The position numbers and the translations under genes were made by a program. A stretch of 64,000 nucleotides of DNA from an uncultured Saprospiraceae bacterium (GTDB taxonomy: Bacteria; Bacteroidota; Bacteroidia; Chitinophagales; Saprospiraceae): NCBI GenBank assembly GCA_938045585.1, contig CALIAU010000006.1, positions 1 through 64,000 on the forward strand, given 5' to 3'. The notes beneath the pieces were generated by a model that saw only the letters and a list, made by a program, of their open reading frames with translations, had not been told where the DNA came from and did no database searches. Shown here in pieces: positions 17,766-28,730 of the stretch (positions are counted from its first letter, which is position 1; every line of letters begins with the position of its first letter).

Positions 17766-20700
17766 TTAGAACTCTCCCTTAATGTAAGGTCCACCTAGGT
17801 CAACAATAGTATCTGCAATTCGGCTAATTTCCTTTTTGATAAATTTAAGTTGACTTGAAGCTTCCTGTAATTCATCTGTGACAATTGCCATGGATTTTTT
17901 ATGCGTATCTGTTGGACCATATGTAGAATTATTTAGTCCTAAAGAAAGAGCAAAAAGACGTTCGCCTATCAATGGACGTGTTTTTTCACCTGGCTTTAAT
18001 TTACTTGGACTACCATTTACAAATTTTGTAAGTGTGTTCACTTTATTTGTCAACGCAACTATATCCTGTGTTATTTTTTCTGTATTTGCTGCTGTTTGAT
18101 CCTGTGCAGTACGTAGTAGCGTTACTTTGTTTTCTAACTGGCCAACTTCAGAAAAGATGGCAGATGCCATTCTATTTGTCTCATCATACGTTTTCCAAAA
18201 CGCGCTCACTTCCGCCATGGGTGCTCCGCTTAGCGTGCTCTTATTTAGCTGCTTCACATTAAAATATTCTTGTTCAGAAAGAGAAGTACGTTGCCCGTTT
18301 TCAATTTTAACGAGTTGAACAGAATATTTTCCAGGGGCAGCAAGAAATCCTTTTGCCCATGTATTTGGCTTGCTACTATTCACAACTGAACTAATAGGAT
18401 ATCTTAAATCCCATGCAGTTCTATGTATTCCCTTTTTATTTTTAGCAGGAATCTGACGTACGATTTCATCCGCCTCATTTCGAATTAATAAGGCTAGTTG
18501 TGTACCCATTTCATTTTCTTCATTATCTAAGGCATCCCAACCTGCAAATGGTATGTTTTGATTCTTCATCTCTTTTTCCTTCTCTTGACGCAATTCTTTT
18601 TGCGTTTTAAAATCCTCTTTTACATAGTAGCTCAGCAGGGCACCAAAAGGTGGGTTTTCTGCGATATAATGTTGCGAACCCTGTGAACCAGCACCCTTGC
18701 CAAATCCTAAGTGTGAACGTTCAATATACCACCACGCATCACGCACAGGAAATAAGGCAGCTTCCTTATTTACAAGATCTGATGACATATGTCGAAGAGC
18801 AGAAAAGTCATCGAGGATATAAATGCTCCGCCCGAAAGAGGCAGCAACTAAATCATTTTCACGTCTATGTATTTTTAAATCTCTAAAAGAAATTGTAGGC
18901 AATCCACCTTTTAATTGGGTCCAGGATGCACCACCATTCTGTGTTACATAAATACCAAATTCAGTACCAATAAATATCAAATTCTGATCAACATGATCTT
19001 GTACTATTCGCCAAATGATATTGTCCTTTGGTAAATTTGCACTTATTGATTTCCAAGTTTTTCCCTTATCCGATGTTTTAAATAGGAAGGGCCTAAAATC
19101 ACCTTCTTTATGATTGTCCATTGCCATGTAAGCCACGTTAGCATCAAATAAATCTGCCTTAATGTCATTAATGTAGGCGCGTGCTGGTACACCACTTAAG
19201 CGGGAGGCTTCTGTTTTTCTCCAAGTCTTGCCATTGTCTTCTGTAATTTGAATAAGACCATCATCTGTGCCTACATACAAGAGATCACGCTGCACAGGAG
19301 ATTCGTCGACCATAGTTATGGTGTTATAATTAGACATAGCATACACATCCCAAGGATTATCTATGCTTTGTTGTCTTCCCATTATCGGTAAGGCAAATCT
19401 ATTCTCATTTCGGGTAAGGTCTTCTGAAAGGGCTGTCCAACTATCTCCTCTATTATCTGAGCGCCATAATCGTTGTGATCCAAAGTAGATCTGTTTAGGA
19501 TCATGTGGGCTGACTAGGATAGGGGCATCCCAATTAAAACGTTCATAGGGTTCGTCAGCGGCAGGCTGAGGTTGAATGTCCATTACCTCACCAGTTGCCA
19601 TGTCTAACCTGGAAAGCGTACCCTGTTGTCTTTGTGCATATACTATATTTGGATTACCGGGTTCCGTTGCTGGCTGATGTCCATCCCAGTTAAGTACAAC
19701 TTTCCAGTCTGAATTTTGGATTCCCTGAATATTGTCAGTACGAGACGGTCCTCCTTCTGTACTGTTATCTTGCGTTCCTCCGTACACGTTATAAAATGGC
19801 TCAGCATCGTCAATTGCGATGTCATAGAATTGGGTAATAGGTAAGTTTTCAATGTATCTCCAATTTTCACACAGGTCAAAAGTCTCATAAATACCACCGT
19901 CTGATCCTAATAATAAATAATCAGGATCACTCAACTTGAAGTTAATGGAATGATTGTCCCCATGCTTATTTTTTTCATTCATTCTTCTAAAGGTCTTGCC
20001 ACCGTCATCAGAAATCTGCGCATTGTTATCCATCAAATATAGTCGGTCGTAATTATGTGGGCAAGCATACAGCTCTTGATAGTAATGCGGCCCTGTTCCT
20101 CCCGTAATGGCATCAGATTGCTTCTTCCATGTCATACCACCATCCATACTTTTGTACAAACCACCTTTTCTCAGATCTTCCTCTACGGCTGCATAGATGA
20201 CATCAGGTTTTTGTGGTGATAAGCATAATCCTATTTTTCCCAAGTGTGACTTGGGAAGTCCGTTGCTTAGTTTATGCCATGTTTCTCCACCATCTGTACT
20301 TTTATGTAAGCCTGACCCAGGCCCTCCACCCATATAGGCAGCGACGGTTCTATGTCTATCCCAACTAGCGCAATATAGAACATCAGGATTTCTAGGGTCC
20401 ATGATTATTTCTGTTGCACCTGTCCATTGATTATTGCCTAATGTTTGTTTCCAGTTTTTTCCTCCATCTACTGATTTATAAATTCCTCTTTCTCCACCAC
20501 TAGACCAAAGTGGTCCTTGTGAGGCAACCCAGATTATATTTGAATTTTGTGGGTGTACAAGAATTTCAGCAATATGTTGAGATTGTTTAAGTCCCATGTT
20601 TTCCCAACTCATTCCTCCATCTGTACTTTTGTAAACACCATCTCCCCAACTAACGTGCCTGCCACCTACATTTTCTCCTGTGCCCAACCAGATAGTACTT

Positions 20701-21008
20701 GTATTGTTTGGATCTATTGTAATGCAGCCTGTGGAGTACACACTTTGATCTTCAAAGATAGGAGTCCAGGTAACACCAGCATTCACAGTTTTCCAAACGT
20801 TACCAGAACCTACTGCAACATACCAGAGGCTTTCATCATTTGGGTCAATTGCAATATCAGCAATTCTTCCAGACATAAAGGCAGGGCCTATACTTCTGAA
20901 TTTTAATCCAGCCAGACTTTCTGCAGGATCTTCTTTTTTTGTTTGTGCATTCAAGCAAATTGAAGAGCTCAGAAGAATTAAGAGGACATAAAAGAAGTTC
21001 TGTTTCAT
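17766..21008 (-). CDS. Secreted sortilin/VPS10-like BNR-repeat beta-propeller protein
   Basis: Signal peptide; many SxDGGxxW repeats (KSTDGGMSWENMG, KSVDGGKNWKQ, KSTDGGETWHKL). Confidence 0.87.
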   Translation of the reverse strand: MKQNFFYVLLILLSSSICLNAQTKKEDPAESLAGLKFRSIGPAFMSGRIADIAIDPNDESLWYVAVGSGNVWKTVNAGVTWTPIFEDQSVYSTGCITIDPNNTSTIWLGTGENVGGRHVSWGDGVYKSTDGGMSWENMGLKQSQHIAEILVHPQNSNIIWVASQGPLWSSGGERGIYKSVDGGKNWKQTLGNNQWTGATEIIMDPRNPDVLYCASWDRHRTVAAYMGGGPGSGLHKSTDGGETWHKLSNGLPKSHLGKIGLCLSPQKPDVIYAAVEEDLRKGGLYKSMDGGMTWKKQSDAITGGTGPHYYQELYACPHNYDRLYLMDNNAQISDDGGKTFRRMNEKNKHGDNHSINFKLSDPDYLLLGSDGGIYETFDLCENWRYIENLPITQFYDIAIDDAEPFYNVYGGTQDNSTEGGPSRTDNIQGIQNSDWKVVLNWDGHQPATEPGNPNIVYAQRQQGTLSRLDMATGEVMDIQPQPAADEPYERFNWDAPILVSPHDPKQIYFGSQRLWRSDNRGDSWTALSEDLTRNENRFALPIMGRQQSIDNPWDVYAMSNYNTITMVDESPVQRDLLYVGTDDGLIQITEDNGKTWRKTEASRLSGVPARAYINDIKADLFDANVAYMAMDNHKEGDFRPFLFKTSDKGKTWKSISANLPKDNIIWRIVQDHVDQNLIFIGTEFGIYVTQNGGASWTQLKGGLPTISFRDLKIHRRENDLVAASFGRSIYILDDFSALRHMSSDLVNKEAALFPVRDAWWYIERSHLGFGKGAGSQGSQHYIAENPPFGALLSYYVKEDFKTQKELRQEKEKEMKNQNIPFAGWDALDNEENEMGTQLALLIRNEADEIVRQIPAKNKKGIHRTAWDLRYPISSVVNSSKPNTWAKGFLAAPGKYSVQLVKIENGQRTSLSEQEYFNVKQLNKSTLSGAPMAEVSAFWKTYDETNRMASAIFSEVGQLENKVTLLRTAQDQTAANTEKITQDIVALTNKVNTLTKFVNGSPSKLKPGEKTRPLIGERLFALSLGLNNSTYGPTDTHKKSMAIVTDELQEASSQLKFIKKEISRIADTIVDLGGPYIKGEF

Positions 21009-21033
21009 AAGTGAATATTTGAAGAGTTATTTT

Positions 21034-24000
21034 TTAGTTTTTGATCTTAATAAAATCCTGTATCTCGTTGCGTATGAGTTCGTTTAAGATTTTAATTTCT
21101 TTTGTTTTTATGTTTTCATACGCAGCAAGTTGTACATCGATTTTACTGCTTATTTCATCATAGACTGCATGCATAGATTCGGTAGGAGGCGCATCACTAA
21201 TCTGAGCTAAAGAATTCAAGTGTGCTAACTTATTTGTTAGTCGAATTGGGAAATTAAGTGGGTCTTGTCGACTTCTGTTTTTAGTCTGATACAGTTCTTT
21301 TTCGATTACACTAAGTGTAGAATCAATCTCATTTATCTTTGCTACTATGGCCTCGCTCTTATGCATTTCTTTGAAGTCAGCCATTTGTTTTTTTAAGTCC
21401 CGCATCTCTATGATTGATTCGTGTGCCTCCGTTACCTTAGTGTTTACGGATTGGATGAAGCTGTATTGTTTTGCTAAATCATTGTCGCTAAAGCTTACGC
21501 GAGGGTCTTTCATAATCTGGAAGGATTGCGATTGATTTTCTCCATTTATATTTAAATGAACCTGGTACGTTCCTGGAACTACTTTAGGTCCAGCCATGGA
21601 ACCCCACCACATCACCATGCCTTCAAAGGAGCTAGCACTTTCTTCGCGCATATTCCAGTTGAAAACATTGGCTCCCTTCTCTAATTCTAGTTTTTTGTTT
21701 TTCTTTTTAGCGTAATTGGAATAGCTATTTAAAGTGTCACCAGACATGCTTAGATACACAAGTTCTACACTGTCTGTTTTCTCTTCGTAATTGTGTAAGT
21801 AGAAATGGGTGTTGACTCCGCCTGGATGGTTCATTCCAGCCCCTTTGACGTTCTTGTTTTGACTGCCTCCCATGCGGTAAGAATCATTGGGAGTAAATAG
21901 ATGATTTTTTTGAAGACGATTCATTTCTGCTTCTTCTCTGATGGTTTTTAATTCATCAATTATCCACAAACCTCTTCCCTGTGTCGCAGCAATTAAATTG
22001 TCATTCTTGATGGCCAAATCTGTTATAGGCACAATAGGTAAATTACGTTGCATGCTTTTCCAATAACTACCATCGTTGTCAGAATAATACATGCCAGTTT
22101 CTGTGCCAGCATATAACATACCTTCTTGCTCTGGATCTACACGCACAGCCCGTGTGAAATGTTCGCTGTCAATACCATTAGTGATTTTTGTCCAACTTGC
22201 ACCATAATTTTCTGTTTTATAAATGTAGGGTTTAAAGTCTCCTGCCTTGTATAATGTGCCAGCTATATAACAAGAACCTTTTTTATGAGGATTAGGCTCA
22301 ATACAATTAATCATTAACCACTTTGGAATATCCTGCGGAGTAACATTGTCCCAGTTCTTACCTCCATCTTTAGTGAGATGTATTAATCCATCATCTGAGC
22401 CAACCCAGATATGGCCTTCTTCAATAGGGGATTCTGCAGCTGCAAAAATGGTGCAATAATATTCCACACCTGTGTTGTCCTGAGTGATAGGACCACCTGA
22501 TGATTTAAGTTTGGTAGAGTCATTGCGCGTTAGGTCAGGACTTATAATATCCCAACTTTGACCCTCGTCCGTACTCATGTGCAAATGATTCGAAGCAACG
22601 TACAGCTTTTTTGCATCATGCTTAGAAAAGAATATAGGAAAGTTCCATTGGAATCTGTATTTCATTCCTTCTGCACCATAGCCCATTGGATTATCTGGCC
22701 ACACATTTATAGCCCTTACCTGTTTCGTACTGTGGTCGAGACGTGTCAAGAAGCCACCATAACTGCCGCCATATACAATATCATCGTTTGTAGGATCAAC
22801 TGCTATATGTGCTGATTCACCACCAGCGGAACGCTCCCAATCTGATTCTCCAATGGAAGAACCATCTGTTCTATGTGCAATTCGGATAGTGCTATTATCT
22901 TGTTGCGCAGCATAGACACGATATGGAAAATGATTGTCCGTTGTTACTCTATAAAATTGCGCCGTGGGTTGATTGTGGTAGGTAGTCCAAGTTTCTCCAC
23001 CATCATACGTAACTTGAGCACCTCCGTCATCTCCAATTATCATACGTTTTGGATTACTCGGAGAAATCCAAAGGTCATGATGGTCACCATGTGGTGCTCT
23101 AGCTGAAGTAAAACTTTTTCCTCCATCCTTTGACTTATGGTAAGATACATTGACGACGTAGACTACATCCTCATCCTGTGTGTCGGCATATAGTCTTGTA
23201 TAATACCAAGCACGTTGACGCAATGACCTATCCGAATTGACTTTTTTCCATGTGTCTCCACCGTCATCAGATCGAAAAAGTCCTCCATCTGCGTTCTCTA
23301 TGAGTGCCCATACTCGGTCTGGATTTGCGGGAGAGATTGTCACACCACTAATTCCCCAAGTACCAGTCGGTAAACCTTTGTTTGCACTTATATTTGTCCA
23401 AGTTTCACCAGAGTCCGTACTTTTCCAGAGGGCAGAACCATCTCCTCCACTAGAGAGGCTATACGGATTCCTACGTATGGTCCAGGTAGTAGCAAAAAGA
23501 ATGCGCGGATTAGTGGGGTCAAAGCTTAGGTCCACAGCTCCAGAGGAAGCATTCGCAAATAAGACTTTTTTCCAAGTATCTCCACCATTTGTACTTTTGT
23601 AGACACCTCGTTCTGTATCATCTGCAAATAAATTTCCCATGACAGCAGCATAGACAATATCTGGATTGTTTGGATCAATGCGCAGTCTAGAAATATGTCG
23701 TGATTTTGTGAGCCCCTTACTTGTCCAAGTCTTTCCAGCATCTTCTGACTTCCAAACACCATACCCGTGTGACACATTCCCTCTTACCGTTTTTTCGCCA
23801 CCACCTACATAGATGACATTATTATCGGATTTGGATACTTCAATAGATCCTATAGACCCACCAAAGAAGCCATCAGAAATATTATCCCAAGATCTTCCGC
23901 CATCTTCTGTTTTCCATATACCACCACCTGTCGATCCAAAATAGAACAGGTTAGGCTTTTCATCAATTCCGGTGACAGCACAAGATCGACCACCTCTATA

Positions 24001-24120
24001 GGGTCCCAGTTCACGCCATTCGACCTTGGTGAGATGCTCAGAATTATTTGTGTTGATTTGAGTAAATGCAAAAATGCAATTGCATAATATTAGGAGAGAT
24101 GTAATGAGTATGTTTTTCAT
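21034..24120 (-). CDS. Secreted sortilin/VPS10-like BNR-repeat beta-propeller protein (paralogue of adjacent gene)
   Basis: KTEDGGRSWDNIS, KSEDAGKTWTSKG, KSTNGGDTWKK repeats; signal peptide. Confidence 0.87.
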   Translation of the reverse strand: MKNILITSLLILCNCIFAFTQINTNNSEHLTKVEWRELGPYRGGRSCAVTGIDEKPNLFYFGSTGGGIWKTEDGGRSWDNISDGFFGGSIGSIEVSKSDNNVIYVGGGEKTVRGNVSHGYGVWKSEDAGKTWTSKGLTKSRHISRLRIDPNNPDIVYAAVMGNLFADDTERGVYKSTNGGDTWKKVLFANASSGAVDLSFDPTNPRILFATTWTIRRNPYSLSSGGDGSALWKSTDSGETWTNISANKGLPTGTWGISGVTISPANPDRVWALIENADGGLFRSDDGGDTWKKVNSDRSLRQRAWYYTRLYADTQDEDVVYVVNVSYHKSKDGGKSFTSARAPHGDHHDLWISPSNPKRMIIGDDGGAQVTYDGGETWTTYHNQPTAQFYRVTTDNHFPYRVYAAQQDNSTIRIAHRTDGSSIGESDWERSAGGESAHIAVDPTNDDIVYGGSYGGFLTRLDHSTKQVRAINVWPDNPMGYGAEGMKYRFQWNFPIFFSKHDAKKLYVASNHLHMSTDEGQSWDIISPDLTRNDSTKLKSSGGPITQDNTGVEYYCTIFAAAESPIEEGHIWVGSDDGLIHLTKDGGKNWDNVTPQDIPKWLMINCIEPNPHKKGSCYIAGTLYKAGDFKPYIYKTENYGASWTKITNGIDSEHFTRAVRVDPEQEGMLYAGTETGMYYSDNDGSYWKSMQRNLPIVPITDLAIKNDNLIAATQGRGLWIIDELKTIREEAEMNRLQKNHLFTPNDSYRMGGSQNKNVKGAGMNHPGGVNTHFYLHNYEEKTDSVELVYLSMSGDTLNSYSNYAKKKNKKLELEKGANVFNWNMREESASSFEGMVMWWGSMAGPKVVPGTYQVHLNINGENQSQSFQIMKDPRVSFSDNDLAKQYSFIQSVNTKVTEAHESIIEMRDLKKQMADFKEMHKSEAIVAKINEIDSTLSVIEKELYQTKNRSRQDPLNFPIRLTNKLAHLNSLAQISDAPPTESMHAVYDEISSKIDVQLAAYENIKTKEIKILNELIRNEIQDFIKIKN

Positions 24121-24431
24121 AGCTTGAGATTCTTCCTGAAAATAGAAAAGATATCCAAAAGATTCTAAGGCTAGACGACTTGATTAGCTAGGTATTTGAA
24201 AGTAAGTAGGAGCTGGGATATAGAAGATATTGACTTAGCTGAATTTAAAAGGAAATTAGGAGTAACATCGAAAGAAAAGCTTGTTTAAAGGGTGAAATAT
24301 GCTGACAAAATCGGTTATTTTTTAATTTATTGATTATTTCTACTGATTAATGTTAATAATACCGAATTTTCTTACATAACTATTATATTTAATATCAAGA
24401 CATTAATTAACTAACTAACATCTTAAGAATT

Positions 24432-25058
24432 ATGGGTAAATACATAGTAGAATTTATTGGGACTTTCTTTCTAGTGCTTACAATTGTATGCACAGTAAAT
24501 GGTGGGGTAGCCATGGCACCCTTAGCCATAGGTTCTATGCTTATGGTAATGATTTATGCTGGTGGGCACATTTCTGGTGCACATTACAATCCTGCAGTTA
24601 CTCTCTCAGTATTTATGAGAGGAAAAGTAGCTGGATCTGATGTGCCGGGATATGTCATAGCACAATTAGCAGGTGGTGCAATCGCAGCATTGATCGCTAC
24701 TAAATTATTAGGTTTTACAGCTGCAGAAGCTCCAAGTGATATGAATATGGCAGCAGGAATCACTGCTGAAATTTTGGGAACCTTTGCACTTTGTTGGGTA
24801 ATACTTCACACGGCTACTACAAAAAGCACAGCTGGCAATTCATATTATGGATTGGCTATTGGTTTTACTGTATTAGCATGTGCGTGGGGATTAGGTAGTT
24901 TTTCTGGAGGTGCATTTAATCCAGCTGTTGGCTTAGGTGCTTTAACTGCCGGCATGACTACAGTTACAAATCTAGGAGGCATTATTGTAGCAAACCTAAT
25001 AGGAGGTGCTTTAGCAGCAATTCTATTTAAGGTAGTTTACGATACATCGGAAGACTAA
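24432..25058 (+). CDS. Aquaporin / MIP-family channel
   Basis: Two NPA motifs (HYNPAVTLSVF, FNPAVGLG); hydrophobic helices. Confidence 0.95.
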   Translation: MGKYIVEFIGTFFLVLTIVCTVNGGVAMAPLAIGSMLMVMIYAGGHISGAHYNPAVTLSVFMRGKVAGSDVPGYVIAQLAGGAIAALIATKLLGFTAAEAPSDMNMAAGITAEILGTFALCWVILHTATTKSTAGNSYYGLAIGFTVLACAWGLGSFSGGAFNPAVGLGALTAGMTTVTNLGGIIVANLIGGALAAILFKVVYDTSED

Positions 25059-25077
25059 ACGATTCAGAATAAAAAAA

Positions 25078-25108
25078 GCCGCAACGATTATTGTTGCGGC
25101 TTTTTTTT
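25078..25108. terminator. Bidirectional Rho-independent terminator
   Basis: AAAAAAA-GCCGCAAC-gattatt-GTTGCGGC-TTTTTTTT. Confidence 0.92.
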
Positions 25109-25120
25109 AATTGTTTTTAT

Positions 25121-26005
25121 CTAATCGAAGATGAATGCTGCACTAAATACTGGGATTGCCCCATCAGTTGTTCCGATTGCTCCAACGTCGAAAACTGCAT
25201 TTTTAGTCATTATCCTTATGTTGAGAGTCCCAAAGGTTGCTGTATTATCATTAAAAGCAATGTCGCTAATATCTGCAATGAATACTTCCCCCACTAAGGA
25301 TATTTTATTTGAAAGTCTCCCCATTCCAGCAATTTGAAATACAGGTAAATCAGCAAAGCCACCTTCTGAAGCATAAGGGATTCCCACTCCTGCCGTTAAG
25401 TTATTATTTTTATTTCCAAAGGTCACATTGGTGTATGCGGCACCTCCAAATCCAGTTGGATCCTGTAGTGAAAATCCAGCAAAAGTTCCAACACCAAAGT
25501 GAATCAATTCATTACTAGAGTGAAAGGTCAACTTTGGATTTACAAAAAATACAGGAACTCTTCCATTAAATAAGCTTACCGTTTCAAATCCACCGCTTAT
25601 GCTAAAATTATCTGAGACGCCATAGGCAAAGAAGTTTCCTACAATCATAATGTTTTGATAATAGGCTTCCCCCTTTTTTAATCCAATGGCAGATTCTCCC
25701 AAATAGTATTTTGAATACAATGGATTGTCAAAATCGAAAATCCTTGCACTGTTCGTCAAGTCATAGGTTATAACTTCTTCTGTTAAGGAACGATCAATCG
25801 TAATAACTCCTGTTCCTTGCACATCCAGAGAAATTTCACTATTATTTATACTGTTTATTGTGCCTTTGTAGCTCGTCCCATCTTGCATTTCTATGCGAAC
25901 AAAATCTCCTGCTTTAGGATTCTTTTGTGTTTGAGCAAACGCGTTGCTTAACCCTAAAAGCATACATATGCTTACTATAAAAAATGATTTTTTAAGTTGA
26001 TACAT
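25121..26005 (-). CDS. Exported protein of unknown function, probable beta-barrel (ORF opens at 26080)
   Basis: MYQLKKSFFIVSICMLLGLSNAFAQ signal peptide; strand-rich C-terminal half. Confidence 0.65.
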   Translation of the reverse strand: MYQLKKSFFIVSICMLLGLSNAFAQTQKNPKAGDFVRIEMQDGTSYKGTINSINNSEISLDVQGTGVITIDRSLTEEVITYDLTNSARIFDFDNPLYSKYYLGESAIGLKKGEAYYQNIMIVGNFFAYGVSDNFSISGGFETVSLFNGRVPVFFVNPKLTFHSSNELIHFGVGTFAGFSLQDPTGFGGAAYTNVTFGNKNNNLTAGVGIPYASEGGFADLPVFQIAGMGRLSNKISLVGEVFIADISDIAFNDNTATFGTLNIRIMTKNAVFDVGAIGTTDGAIPVFSAAFIFD

Positions 26006-26292
26006 CTTATTGGTTTTGATTTGTTTGAAAAAGCTGTTGTAAGTAAAATTCCCATCTCTAAATTGATTAATATTTTTCATAATCGATGTAATTTGAAAAG
26101 ATTAATAGGTTATTCAATAACTCAAATCTATTGCTTGTGGAAGCACAATATTGACATTATTTGTAAAACGCATAAGTCATTTACTACTGAATAGATATTT
26201 AATTCAATTTATCTTTGAATATATCATGTAATGTAAATTGACAACAATTGTATTTTACAATATGTAAACTACATCTGCATAATGTCTCAAAA

Positions 26293-27084
26293 TCATACAC
26301 CTTTAATATTTTGAACAAAGGTCTTTGAAGCCTCAGCTAATCCATGTATGCTATCCAAATGTCGAATGAACGCACTACCAATAATAGCTCCGTTCGCCTG
26401 AGCAGCAGCTTTGTCAAAACTTGCTTTATCATGAATGCCAAAACCAATTAAGCGCGGCGTATCAGGAGCAAGTTCTTCCACTCTTTTAAAATAACTAAGC
26501 TGAGTATCTTCGATATCGCTCTTAGAGCCAGTAATGCTAGAGCTGGAAATTATATACAGAAAATCGCTGCTTAATTCAGCAGCCTCGCGTATGCGTGCGT
26601 CGGAGGTTTTGGGAGTTACCAGAAAGCTAATCCCAAGATTATATTTTTCAAACTGATTTTTTAATTGACTCGCATATTCGTCTAAAGGAAGGTCAGGTAT
26701 GATCAATCCATCCACACCCGCAGCACTTGCATCCATGAAAAACTTCTCAATACCATATTGAATGAGTTGGTTGTAATATCCCATAAGGATAAGTGGGATA
26801 TCGCAAGTTTCTCTAAGCTGTGTTATTTGTTCAAACAGTAAGGATAAATGCATTCCGTTTTTCAAGGCAATTTTACTACTTGCCTGAATCGTTTCTCCAT
26901 CTGCCAAAGGATCCGAGTAGGGCATACCTATTTCCACTAGGTCTACACCCGCCTCATATAAGGCGGGAACAATTTCTAGTAAGGAATCTAATCTTGGATG
27001 TCCTGCCGTAAAGTATATGTTTAAAACTGATTCTTTCTTCTTCTTAAAAAGTGCTTGTATTCTATTCATCGGCAAATCTGTCAA
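26293..27084 (-). CDS. trpA: Tryptophan synthase alpha subunit
   Basis: LVEIGMPYSDPLADG, GVDGLIIPDLPLDE; last in trp operon. Confidence 0.97.
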   Translation of the reverse strand: MTDLPMNRIQALFKKKKESVLNIYFTAGHPRLDSLLEIVPALYEAGVDLVEIGMPYSDPLADGETIQASSKIALKNGMHLSLLFEQITQLRETCDIPLILMGYYNQLIQYGIEKFFMDASAAGVDGLIIPDLPLDEYASQLKNQFEKYNLGISFLVTPKTSDARIREAAELSSDFLYIISSSSITGSKSDIEDTQLSYFKRVEELAPDTPRLIGFGIHDKASFDKAAAQANGAIIGSAFIRHLDSIHGLAEASKTFVQNIKGV

Positions 27085-28268
27085 AAATTAAAATGTGATT
27101 TATAAGTAGGTAAATCTTTGTCTCCTCTTCCAGATACATTCACCACAACTATACTCTTAGGCTCAATATCCATTTTATCTAATATGGAAAATGCATGTGC
27201 AGTTTCTAAGGCAGGGATAATTCCTTCTGTTCGGGTAAGCATCAGAGCTGCATCTAATGCTTCTTCATCTGTTACAGGAAATACCTCGGCGCGATTACTA
27301 TCTATAAGATGGGCATGCAAGGGACCAATGCCTGGATAATCTAAACCTGCTGAAATAGAGTAGGGTTCTATTATTTGTCCATCTTCTGTTTGCATTAACA
27401 AGGTGCGTGCTCCGTGAATGATGCCCTCACTTCCCAAAATACTTGTTGCTGCAGAATGTCCAGTATCTATTCCTTTTCCAGCGGCTTCTGCTAAATAGAA
27501 TTGCACATCGGCATTATTTAAGAAGTGGTAAAAAGCGCCTGCGGCATTACTTCCTCCCCCCACACAAGCTAGTATGTAGTCAGGATAATTTCTTCCTGTT
27601 TGCTCTTCTAATTGAATTTTCATTTCAGCACTAATAACCGATTGGAATTTAGCAACCATGTCTGGATATGGGTGGGGACCTACCACAGAACCAATAATAT
27701 AATGTGTGTCTTCTGGATTATTAATCCAATCTCGGATAGCTTCATTTGTTGCATCCTTTAAAGTTTGACTACCACTTAAGGCTGGTCGAACTTCTGCACC
27801 TAACATTTTCATACGCGAAACATTAGCTGCTTGTCGTTCTATATCTATGGCACCCATATAGACAATGCAATCTATACCCATCAGTGCGCATACTGTTGCT
27901 GTAGCTACACCATGTTGCCCAGCACCCGTCTCTGCAATAATTCTCTTCTTATTGAGTTCTTTTGCTAGGAGTATCTGGCCAATGGTATTGTTTATTTTGT
28001 GTGAACCTGTATGGTTTAAGTCTTCGCGTTTTAAATATATGTTTGCATTATATTTTTTACTTAAGTTTTCTGCAAAGTAAAGGGGAGAGGGCCTCCCAAC
28101 ATAATCTTTTAGTAGTTGATCAAAATCTTTCTTGAAGCTCTCGGAATTAGAAATTCGAACATAGTTTTTTTGAAGTTCGTCAATATTGTGGTGCAACATT
28201 TCAGGAATGTAGGCACCTCCAAATTTCCCATAAAATCCGTTTTCATCAATTGTATATTTAGAAGCCAT
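27081..28268 (-). CDS. trpB: Tryptophan synthase beta subunit
   Basis: LKREDLNHTGSHKINN, AETGAGQHGVATA, CVGGGSNAAG. Confidence 0.98.
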   Translation of the reverse strand: MASKYTIDENGFYGKFGGAYIPEMLHHNIDELQKNYVRISNSESFKKDFDQLLKDYVGRPSPLYFAENLSKKYNANIYLKREDLNHTGSHKINNTIGQILLAKELNKKRIIAETGAGQHGVATATVCALMGIDCIVYMGAIDIERQAANVSRMKMLGAEVRPALSGSQTLKDATNEAIRDWINNPEDTHYIIGSVVGPHPYPDMVAKFQSVISAEMKIQLEEQTGRNYPDYILACVGGGSNAAGAFYHFLNNADVQFYLAEAAGKGIDTGHSAATSILGSEGIIHGARTLLMQTEDGQIIEPYSISAGLDYPGIGPLHAHLIDSNRAEVFPVTDEEALDAALMLTRTEGIIPALETAHAFSILDKMDIEPKSIVVVNVSGRGDKDLPTYKSHFNF

Positions 28269-28730
28269 CTATACTAATTTTTTGAGTGCTAAAATGGAAC
28301 CAAAATGCAAGCCTTCATGTACATTATTAAATTCCATAGCGTCTTCGCAGGAAGAAAGTGTAACACCAAAACTTGTTGTATATTCTTGGTAATTTTGGTA
28401 TTTGTTTTGCGCTAGGTTTTCTTCAAATGCGTCCACTGAACTTAACAGCCTTCTCTTAATATTATTAATTTCTTCCTCACTTACAACTCCTTGCGGTTTG
28501 GAACCTTTTTTATATGCCATGACCTCTTCAGGGCTCGCCTCTATGTCTACCCCAGATAATTTATTTACCAAAAGTTGCTGAGTCACTAACATATGCGCTA
28601 CATTCCAAATGATGTTGTTATTAAAACCAGTAGGAATTGTATTCAGTTGCTCAGTGCTTAATCCTTCAATCGTGTTGAGTGTGTTTTTACGTACCTGTCT
28701 TAGATAGTTTACTGTCTTTGAGGATGCCAT
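28269..28730 (-). CDS. DinB-superfamily (DUF664-like) protein inside trp operon
   Basis: Four-helix DinB-like pattern with WNVAHMLVTQQLL and C-terminal NNVHEGLHFGSI. Confidence 0.75.
   Translation of the reverse strand: MASSKTVNYLRQVRKNTLNTIEGLSTEQLNTIPTGFNNNIIWNVAHMLVTQQLLVNKLSGVDIEASPEEVMAYKKGSKPQGVVSEEEINNIKRRLLSSVDAFEENLAQNKYQNYQEYTTSFGVTLSSCEDAMEFNNVHEGLHFGSILALKKLV

Noticed and set aside
28269-28730. DinB-like gene as DNA polymerase IV or SOS function
   Set aside because: The sequence fits the DinB/DUF664 metalloenzyme superfamily, not Y-family polymerase
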